Source of the DNA: Prevotellaceae bacterium UBA1746
GTDB taxonomy: Bacteria; Bacteroidota; Bacteroidia; Bacteroidales; Bacteroidaceae
Direction: 5' to 3'
Assembly: GCA_002314875.1 (NCBI GenBank)
Contig: DCHS01000034.1
Span: 1 to 39,112, forward strand
Length of the DNA stretch: 39,112 nt
Under the pieces are notes generated by a model. That model ran no database searches. It had not been told where the DNA came from and was given only the letters and a program-made list of their open reading frames with translations. The position numbers were made by a program, and so were the translations under genes. Below are positions 1 to 5,624 of the stretch, in pieces; position 1 is the first letter of the stretch, and each line of letters starts with the position of its first letter.

Positions 1-78
1 TTGTTAGGGCAACTGCCTCTCCTCTAATATCTTTTGGCAGTGGGTCCAGGGTTCGACCCCCTGAGATTGTACCTAAAT

Positions 79-112
79 CCTCTGTTCTCGAAAGAGTTCG
101 GAGGTTTTTTTT
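79..112 (+). terminator. Rho-independent terminator-like hairpin, repeat unit 1
   Basis: Stem arms 79-89 and 94-104 pair with two central mismatches around a GAAA loop and are followed by a run of eight T. It probably terminates whatever is transcribed from upstream, perhaps a tRNA outside the window. Confidence 0.65.
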
Positions 113-188
113 GTTAGGGCAACTGCCTCTCCTCTAATATCTTTTGGCAGTGGGTCCAGGGTTCGAACCCCTGAGAGTGTACCTAAAT

Positions 189-222
189 CCTCTGTTCTCG
201 AAAGAGTTCGGAGGATTTTTTT
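189..222 (+). terminator. Rho-independent terminator-like hairpin, repeat unit 2
   Basis: This is the second copy of the terminator hairpin: stem arms 189-199 and 204-214, GAAA loop, then A and a T run. It differs from unit 1 by one base after the stem. It insulates groESL from upstream transcription. Confidence 0.65.
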
Positions 223-288
223 TGTTAGGGCAACTGCCTCTCCTCTCAGCCTTCGACCTTTCTTATATATAAATATAGGAGTAGAAGT

Positions 289-326
289 CTGCCATTCTGT
301 CATTTTGTGAGGGTGGAGCTGTCATT
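289..326 (+). promoter_or_regulatory. CTGYCATT direct repeats upstream of groESL
   Basis: The 8-mer CTGYCATT occurs at 289-296 (CTGCCATT), 297-304 and 319-326 (both CTGTCATT). The first two are adjacent and the third touches the -24 element of the sigma-54 site. Repeated sites just upstream of a -24/-12 promoter could bind an activator, but sigma-54 activators usually bind about 80-150 bp upstream, so a repressor or other regulator is equally possible. The role is inferred only from position and repetition. Confidence 0.4.
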
Positions 327-341
327 GGCACTGGCTTTGCA
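325..341 (+). promoter_or_regulatory. sigma-54 (-24/-12) promoter of groES-groEL
   Basis: TTGGCACTGGCTTTGCA matches the sigma-54 consensus TGGCAC-N5-TTGC, with the invariant GG (327-328) and GC (339-340) exactly 12 bp apart. Transcription would start near 351-352, leaving a leader of about 30 nt before the groES ATG. No CIRCE operator is seen, and no TTTG/TAnnTTTG housekeeping promoter with good spacing is visible here. The call is strengthened by the same motif upstream of htpG. Confidence 0.75.
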
Positions 342-381
342 CAAAGGATGTCCGAAATTGATAACTTAAAACAATAAGACA

Positions 382-654
382 ATGAAATTGACTCCGCTTG
401 CAGACCGCGTGATTATTAAGCCCGCTCCTGCAGAAGAAAAGACAATCGGCGGTATCATTATTCCTGATACTGCAAAGGAAAAGCCCCTCCAGGGCGAAGT
501 TCTCGCTGTTGGTAATGGCACTAAGGATGAAGAAATGATCCTTAAGGCTGGTGACCAGGTTCTTTATGGTAAGTATTCAGGCACCGAGGTGGAATTTGAT
601 GGTGAAAAGTTCCTCATCATGCACCAAAAGGACGTGCTTGCAATTATTGGATAA
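382..654 (+). CDS. groES: Co-chaperonin GroES (Cpn10)
   Basis: A 90-residue cytoplasmic co-chaperonin that forms the heptameric lid of the GroEL folding chamber. The whole protein is one Cpn10 domain: the N-terminus has the LTPLADRVIIKP-type strand, followed by a mobile loop at about residues 17-34 with the hydrophobic GGIIIP motif that docks on GroEL. Length is normal for the family. groEL starts 44 nt downstream, so the two are co-transcribed. The start has no Shine-Dalgarno site but an A-rich leader, as usual in Bacteroidota. Expression is probably driven by the sigma-54-type site at 325-341. Confidence 0.98.
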   Translation: MKLTPLADRVIIKPAPAEEKTIGGIIIPDTAKEKPLQGEVLAVGNGTKDEEMILKAGDQVLYGKYSGTEVEFDGEKFLIMHQKDVLAIIG

Positions 655-698
655 TCTTGTCAGAACCGGACAATCCGATTCTGTAAAAACTTACAATC

Positions 699-2327
699 AT
701 GGCAAAAGAAATAAAATATAATGTTGAGGCTCGCGAACAGCTTAAGGCTGGTGCAGATGCCCTCGCTAATGCAGTAAAGGTTACCCTTGGTCCTAAGGGT
801 CGCAATGTAGTCATCGAAAAGAAGTTTGGCGCTCCTCGCATCACCAAGGATGGTGTTAGCGTTGCCAAGGAAATTGAATTAGAAGATTCTTTTCAGAATG
901 CAGGTGCTCAACTTGTAAAAAGCGTTGCCAGCAAGACCGCAGACGATGCAGGTGATGGTACTACTACTGCAACCGTTCTCGCTCAGGCTATTCTCGCAGA
1001 AGGTTTGAAGAATGTTGCAGCTGGTGCAAATCCACTCGATCTCAAGCGTGGTATTGATAAGGCCGTTTCTGCTGCTGTTGAAAGCATCAAGAGCCAGGCA
1101 GAACTTGTAGGAGACAACTATGACAAGATTGAACAGGTTGCTACTATATCTGCCAACAATGATCCCGAAATCGGTAAGCTCATCGCAGACGGTATGCGTG
1201 CAGTTAGCGTTAATGGCGTTATCACCATTGAAGATGCGAAGGGCCGCGACACCGTTTTGAAGACTGTTGAAGGTATGCAGTTCGACCGCGGTTACCTCAG
1301 CGCTTACTTTGTAACCAACGCTGAAAAGATGATCTGCGAAATGGAGAATCCTTACATCCTCATCTACGACAAGAAGATCAGCAACCTCAAGGACTTCCTC
1401 CCCATCCTCGAACCCGCAGTTCAGAGCGGCCGTCCTCTCCTCGTTATTGCAGAAGATGTTGACAGCGAAGCTTTGACGACACTTGTTGTAAATCGTCTTC
1501 GTACTCAGCTGAAGATTTGTGCTGTTAAGGCTCCAGGCTTCGGAGACCGTCGTAAGGCAATGCTCGAAGATATCGCTATTCTCACTGGTGGTATTGTTAT
1601 CAGTGAAGAAAAGGGCCTTAAACTCGAGCAGGCTACTATTGAAATGCTCGGTACTGCTGAAAAGGTAACCGTTGGTAAGGACGCTACTACAATTGTCAAT
1701 GGTGGTGGTGCTTCTGAGAATATCAACGAGCGTATTCAGCAGATAAAAAACGAAATGGCTAATTCAACCTCTGACTACGATAAGGAAAAACTCCAGGAAC
1801 GCCTCGGAAAGTTGGGCGGCGGTGTTTGTGTCCTCCAGGTTGGTGCTGCCAGCGAAACCGAACAGAAGGAAAAGAAGGACCGTTGTGACGATGCCCTTTG
1901 TGCTACCCGTGCAGCCGTTGAAGAAGGTGTAGTAACTGGTGGTGGTGTTGCTTATATCCGCGCTCAGGAAGCTCTCGAGAATCTCGTTGGAGCAAACGCA
2001 GACGAAACTACTGGTATTCAGATTATTCGTCGTGCCATCGAAGAACCTCTCCGTCAGATCTGCCGCAATGCAGGTGTGGAAGGTGCAGTCGTTGTTAGCA
2101 AGGTTCGCGAAGGTAAGGGTACTTTCGGTTACAATGCCAAGAACGATACCTATGGTAATCTCCATGAAGAAGGTGTAATCGATCCCGCAAAGGTTACCCG
2201 TGTTGCCCTTGAAAATGCAGCCAGTGTTGCTGGTATGTTTCTTACCACTGAATGTGTTATCTGTGACAAGAAGGAAGAACATCCTGAAATGCCCGCAGGT
2301 GCTCCCGGTATGGGCGGCATGATGTAA
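699..2327 (+). CDS. groEL: Chaperonin GroEL (Cpn60)
   Basis: A 542-residue ATP-dependent chaperonin forming double heptameric rings that fold proteins inside the cavity closed by GroES. The nucleotide-binding signature GDGTTTATVLA is present around residues 86-96, and the C-terminus ends in the typical Gly-Met-rich tail (GAPGMGGMM) lining the cavity. Length and domain order (equatorial-intermediate-apical-intermediate-equatorial) are standard. It is the second gene of the groESL operon and is followed by a 215-nt gap holding a strong terminator. Long open frames on the opposite strand inside it are codon-bias shadows. Confidence 0.98.
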   Translation: MAKEIKYNVEAREQLKAGADALANAVKVTLGPKGRNVVIEKKFGAPRITKDGVSVAKEIELEDSFQNAGAQLVKSVASKTADDAGDGTTTATVLAQAILAEGLKNVAAGANPLDLKRGIDKAVSAAVESIKSQAELVGDNYDKIEQVATISANNDPEIGKLIADGMRAVSVNGVITIEDAKGRDTVLKTVEGMQFDRGYLSAYFVTNAEKMICEMENPYILIYDKKISNLKDFLPILEPAVQSGRPLLVIAEDVDSEALTTLVVNRLRTQLKICAVKAPGFGDRRKAMLEDIAILTGGIVISEEKGLKLEQATIEMLGTAEKVTVGKDATTIVNGGGASENINERIQQIKNEMANSTSDYDKEKLQERLGKLGGGVCVLQVGAASETEQKEKKDRCDDALCATRAAVEEGVVTGGGVAYIRAQEALENLVGANADETTGIQIIRRAIEEPLRQICRNAGVEGAVVVSKVREGKGTFGYNAKNDTYGNLHEEGVIDPAKVTRVALENAASVAGMFLTTECVICDKKEEHPEMPAGAPGMGGMM

Positions 2328-2436
2328 TAAAGTGAATTCAGCGATAATATCATTTGCACAATAAAACGATAACATCGCTTTTCTATAAGTTCAAACAATA
2401 AAACAAAGTTTTGCCCTTAGCGAAACTTTAGACAGC

Positions 2437-2475
2437 AAAAAACCGACTTTGTCTTTCGATGAAGTCGGTTTTTTC
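2437..2475 (+). terminator. Strong hairpin terminator after groEL
   Basis: An A-rich 5' flank, a stem of AAAACCGACTT against AAGTCGGTTTT and a following T run form a symmetric rho-independent terminator. It lies about 110 nt after the groEL stop and separates groESL from tsaB. An additional AAAGTTT...AAACTTT inverted repeat lies just upstream at about 2405-2430. Confidence 0.85.
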
Positions 2476-2484
2476 TGTTTTCAC

Positions 2485-2515
2485 TTTGTGAAATGAAACA
2501 AATACACTATCTTCG
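2485..2515 (+). promoter_or_regulatory. Bacteroidota-type promoter of tsaB
   Basis: TTTG at 2485-2488, a 19-nt spacer and TATCTTCG at 2508-2515 fit the Bacteroidota -33/-7 consensus TTTG-N19-21-TAnnTTTG with one T-to-C change. Transcription would start near 2521, giving a leader of about 20 nt before the tsaB ATG at 2543. Confidence 0.65.
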
Positions 2516-2542
2516 CACCTTGAAAAATTGTGCAAACAAACC

Positions 2543-3265
2543 ATGTCCTGTATATTACATATTGAAACTAGTACAAATATCTGTTCCGTTGCAGTTTCCG
2601 AGGATGCTCAGGTGATATTTGAGCAGGAAAACCGTGGCGGCCAGAACCATGCCACGCTTTTAGCGCCTTTTGTTGAAGAGGCATTGAGTTTTGCCGAGAG
2701 CCATGCCATTCCTCTTGATGCCGTAGCAGTATCAAGCGGTCCTGGCAGTTACACCGGTCTCCGTATTGGAGTTTCTACCGCGAAGGGTGTGGCGTACGGA
2801 CGCAATGTGCCCCTCATTGAGGTTCCTACATTAAAACTGATGTGCGTCCCCGTGCTTCTTTATCATGAGGAAATTGAAGAAGATGCCTTGCTTTGTCCGA
2901 TGATCGATGCTCGTCGTATGGAAGTTTATGCAGCGATTTACAATCGTGCTTTGAAACCCCAGCGCGGAACAACAGAAGAACCGGAGAAATATCGTGGTAT
3001 TAAGCCTGAAGTGGTGACCGCTGAAACTTACAAGGAAATTCTTGACCAGCATATCGTCTATTTCTTCGGAAATGGAGCAGAAAAGTGCAAGAGCGTCATC
3101 AATCATCCCAATGCTCGTTTCCTCGACGACATTGTTGCCCTTGCCAAAAATATGGCACCCCTTGCCGAAATGGCACATGCCCGAGGAGAATTTGTTGATA
3201 CAGCCTATTTCGAGCCTTTCTACTTGAAAGAGTTTCAGGCAACAGTGGCAAAGAGACCATTCTAA
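2543..3265 (+). CDS. tsaB: tRNA t6A biosynthesis protein TsaB
   Basis: A 240-residue ASKHA-fold (M22 family) protein. With TsaD and TsaE it helps transfer threonylcarbamoyl to A37 of ANN-decoding tRNAs in the cytoplasm. It begins with the family hallmark ILHIETSTNICSVAV and carries SSGPGSYTGLRIGVSTAKG at about residues 65-85. The in-frame TTG at 2528 would add five residues, but the ATG at 2543 gives the usual family start and lies correctly downstream of the 2485-2515 promoter. Length is normal. It is followed after 61 nt by the DUF4290 gene. Confidence 0.95.
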   Translation: MSCILHIETSTNICSVAVSEDAQVIFEQENRGGQNHATLLAPFVEEALSFAESHAIPLDAVAVSSGPGSYTGLRIGVSTAKGVAYGRNVPLIEVPTLKLMCVPVLLYHEEIEEDALLCPMIDARRMEVYAAIYNRALKPQRGTTEEPEKYRGIKPEVVTAETYKEILDQHIVYFFGNGAEKCKSVINHPNARFLDDIVALAKNMAPLAEMAHARGEFVDTAYFEPFYLKEFQATVAKRPF

Positions 3266-3326
3266 GCTTTTTGCCTCCACTTTCAACTATTTTCTTTTAA
3301 CTAGTAACTTTAAAAATCCCTGAAGT

Positions 3327-3587
3327 ATGGATTACAATACTACTCGTCCCCGTTTGAAGATGCAGGCTTACGGCCGTAATGTTCAGAATATGGTGGAAAA
3401 ATGTATCGAAATCGAGGATGCAGAAGAACGCCAGTTTATGGCAGAGCGTATCATTGACGCAATGGCCGTTGTCAGTCAGCAGAATCTTCGTAATCCCGAG
3501 AACCAGAAAAAACTTTGGAATCATCTGGCCTATCTTGCCGACTATAAACTCGAAGTGGAATATCCCTGCGAGATTGAGAAACTTTGA
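3327..3587 (+). CDS. DUF4290-family protein, short form (N-terminal half only)
   Basis: An 86-residue cytoplasmic protein of unknown function matching the start of the Bacteroidota-specific DUF4290 family: a YGRNVQNMV segment, an acidic IEDAEERQ stretch and the KKLWNHLAYLADYKLEVEYP motif. From memory, typical members are about 200 residues, with a second, similar half following the DYPxE motif. Here a stop codon comes immediately after that point. About 90 nt of sequence without a recognisable continuation follow before murA begins. The gene may be a natural truncation or decayed. Position directly before murA is the usual genomic place for this family. Confidence 0.8.
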   Translation: MDYNTTRPRLKMQAYGRNVQNMVEKCIEIEDAEERQFMAERIIDAMAVVSQQNLRNPENQKKLWNHLAYLADYKLEVEYPCEIEKL

Positions 3588-3676
3588 TTCCTATCCGCTT
3601 GGTGGTATCTTTATTATCCTATCCCACCATTGTGATTTCCTTCAAATTAGTATTCACACTTAAATCCCATAACGGT

Positions 3677-4987
3677 TTGTCTTCATTCATCATTGAAGGC
3701 GGTCACCGCCTCAAGGGAGAAATAACTCCCCAAGGCGCCAAGAACGAGGCGCTTCAGGTCATTTGTGCCACCTTATTGACGGCTGACAAAGTACGGCTGT
3801 ATAATGTTCCTGACATTGTCGATGTCAACAATTTGATTCATTTGTTGAAGGACATCGGTGTCAAGGTTACTTACAATGCTCCCGGCGATATTACCTTCCA
3901 GGCTGACGAAATCAATCTGGAGTACCTTCGCAGTGAGGAATACCTCAAACGCTGTTCCAGTCTGCGTGGCAGTGTGTTGACCCTGGGTCCGCTCATTGCC
4001 CGTTTTGGTCATGTTGTATTGAGCAAACCCGGTGGCGACAAGATTGGCCGTCGTCGTATGGATACCCACTTCTTTGGTCTCCAGAAACTCGGTGCTGAAT
4101 TCAATTTCGACGATGAGAACGACATCTTCGAACTTCGTGCGCCCAAAGGTCTGCGTGGAAGCTATATGCTTCTCGACGAGGCTTCGGTAACTGGTACGGC
4201 GAATATCGTAATGGCAGCAGTATTGGCAGAAGGTACAACGACCATCTACAATGCAGCTTGTGAGCCCTATATTCAGCAGCTTTGTCACCTGTTGAACCAC
4301 ATGGGAGCTCAGATTTCCGGTATTGCTTCCAACCGCCTAACGATTGTTGGTGTTGAAAAACTTCATGGCGCTGAGCACACCTTACTCCCCGATATGATTG
4401 AAGTCGGTTCTTTCATCGGTATTGGTGCCATGTGTGGAGATGGTCTGACCATCAAGAATGTCAGCATTGAGAATCTTGGTATTATACCTGATTCCTTCCG
4501 TCGTCTTGGTGTTGAGATTGTTGAACAGGGCGATGACCTCTATATTCCCGGAAATCAGCATTACCAGATTGAGTCTTTCATTGATGGTAGCTTTATGACG
4601 CTTTCCGATGCACCCTGGCCAGGTCTTACTCCAGACTTGCTGAGTATTTTGCTTGTTGTTGCCACCCAGGCGAAGGGTAGTGTGCTCGTTCATCAGAAGA
4701 TGTTCGAAAGCCGTCTCTTCTTCGTCGATAAGCTGATAGAAATGGGAGCGCAGATTATTCTTTGCGACCCGCACCGTGCTGTCGTTGTCGGCCATAACCA
4801 TGAAATCCAGCTGAGAGCTCGTAAAATGGTAAGCCCCGATATCCGTGCAGGTATTTCTATGCTGATTGCTGCCATGTCTGCAGAAGGAGTTTCTCGTATT
4901 GACAATGTGAACCAGATCGACCGCGGTTATGAGCATATCGAAGACCGTCTGAATGCTCTTGGTGCCAAGATTACCCGTATTGATTAA
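3677..4987 (+). CDS. murA: UDP-N-acetylglucosamine 1-carboxyvinyltransferase MurA
   Basis: Catalyses the first committed step of peptidoglycan synthesis: enolpyruvyl transfer from PEP to UDP-GlcNAc in the cytoplasm. From the TTG at 3677 the product has 436 residues and starts SSFIIEGGHRLKGEI, as relatives do. The frame stays open upstream to a TTG at 3584, but that extension does not resemble MurA. Lys22-Asn23 of the PEP-binding GAKNEAL motif are present. In the mobile loop the usual catalytic Cys (GGCTIGARPVD in E. coli) is replaced by Asp121 (GGDKIGRRRMD), the change known to make MurA insensitive to fosfomycin. rimM starts 4 nt after the stop. Confidence 0.96.
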   Translation: MSSFIIEGGHRLKGEITPQGAKNEALQVICATLLTADKVRLYNVPDIVDVNNLIHLLKDIGVKVTYNAPGDITFQADEINLEYLRSEEYLKRCSSLRGSVLTLGPLIARFGHVVLSKPGGDKIGRRRMDTHFFGLQKLGAEFNFDDENDIFELRAPKGLRGSYMLLDEASVTGTANIVMAAVLAEGTTTIYNAACEPYIQQLCHLLNHMGAQISGIASNRLTIVGVEKLHGAEHTLLPDMIEVGSFIGIGAMCGDGLTIKNVSIENLGIIPDSFRRLGVEIVEQGDDLYIPGNQHYQIESFIDGSFMTLSDAPWPGLTPDLLSILLVVATQAKGSVLVHQKMFESRLFFVDKLIEMGAQIILCDPHRAVVVGHNHEIQLRARKMVSPDIRAGISMLIAAMSAEGVSRIDNVNQIDRGYEHIEDRLNALGAKITRID

Positions 4988-4991
4988 TCAT

Positions 4992-5558
4992 ATGATTAGA
5001 CAAGAAGAAGTTTTCAAAATTGGACAGATCACCCGAACGCACGGCGTAAAAGGAGAACTCGAAGTGCAGTTTACCGATGATGCCTTTGACCGAGGTGATG
5101 CTGAATATCTCGTTTTAGAGATTGACGGCATTTTCGTTCCGTTCTTTTTCACGGAATATCGATATAAAGGAAGCCAAAGTGCGCTCTTTACATTCGAAGA
5201 TATCGAAAGTGAAGTCGATGCTCGCCGCTTGGTTGGTTTGAAAGTTTTCTATCCTTTTGCAGCTCTTGACGAAGAAGATATGGATGCAGACGATTTGCAT
5301 TCGCTGAAGGCCTTGACGGGTTATCACGTGTATGCGGTTGATGAAGAGGAAAGTACGGAAGACGAACTTGCTACGTATGATCTTGGAGAAATCACGCATG
5401 TTGATGATTCCAGCATGAATGTGCTCTTTACCATCACTGATGATGATGGCGATGAACGACTTGTGCCTTTCCATCAAGATTTCCTTGTGGAACTTGATGC
5501 CAAAGATCGTTCACTTATCCTGGACATCCCTATGGAGCTCATTACCTTGAACGATTGA
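4992..5558 (+). CDS. rimM: Ribosome maturation factor RimM
   Basis: A 188-residue cytoplasmic protein that assists assembly of the 30S subunit head by binding S19 and immature 16S rRNA. The N-terminal RimM beta-barrel covers about residues 5-90 (FKIGQITRTHGVKGELEVQF) and a PRC-barrel domain covers about 95-180, ending DIPMELITLND. The ATG at 4992, 4 nt after the murA stop, is preferred over an upstream in-frame codon inside murA because the family starts with a short leader before IGQIxRTHG. The linker is unusually rich in Asp and Glu. Translation is probably coupled to murA. Confidence 0.96.
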   Translation: MIRQEEVFKIGQITRTHGVKGELEVQFTDDAFDRGDAEYLVLEIDGIFVPFFFTEYRYKGSQSALFTFEDIESEVDARRLVGLKVFYPFAALDEEDMDADDLHSLKALTGYHVYAVDEEESTEDELATYDLGEITHVDDSSMNVLFTITDDDGDERLVPFHQDFLVELDAKDRSLILDIPMELITLND

Positions 5559-5624
5559 TAGCCAAACATCCGTCCCTGTACGCATTATTTGAAAAACTAA
5601 TATACACACATTCCTAAATTACCT

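Larger units (their letters stand above)
1..246. repeat. ~111-bp tandem repeat, two full units plus a partial third
   Basis: Two nearly identical units start at 1 and 111, and a third begins at 222 but matches only for its first 25 bases before diverging. Each full unit holds an inverted pair (ACTGCC...GGCAGT), a T-arm-like hairpin with a TTCGAAC-type loop (47-63 and 157-173), and a terminator-like hairpin with a T run. Unit 1 has TTCGACC in the loop where unit 2 has TTCGAAC. No D-arm, anticodon arm or matching 5' acceptor strand is present, so these are not complete tRNA genes. They resemble repeated tRNA 3' ends, as could arise by slipped duplication or by repeated integration at a tRNA 3' end. 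The array may extend left of the window. Confidence 0.85.

Noticed and set aside
47..173. Complete tRNA genes in the repeats
   Set aside because: Only T-arm-like hairpins are present. No D-arm, anticodon stem-loop or paired acceptor strand can be drawn.
73..303. 76-residue minus-strand open frame
   Set aside because: It runs through the tandem repeats, its peptide repeats with them, and it covers terminators and the T-arm motif. It is a repeat artefact.
248..381. CIRCE/HrcA operator before groES
   Set aside because: No TTAGCACTC-N9-GAGTGCTAA or close variant is present.
1764..2375. 203-residue minus-strand frame opposite groEL
   Set aside because: No domain is recognisable, and it is a codon-bias shadow of a conserved gene.
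3584..3676. N-terminal extension of MurA from TTG 3584
   Set aside because: The 31 extra residues are hydrophobic and unlike any MurA start. Homology begins at the TTG at 3677.
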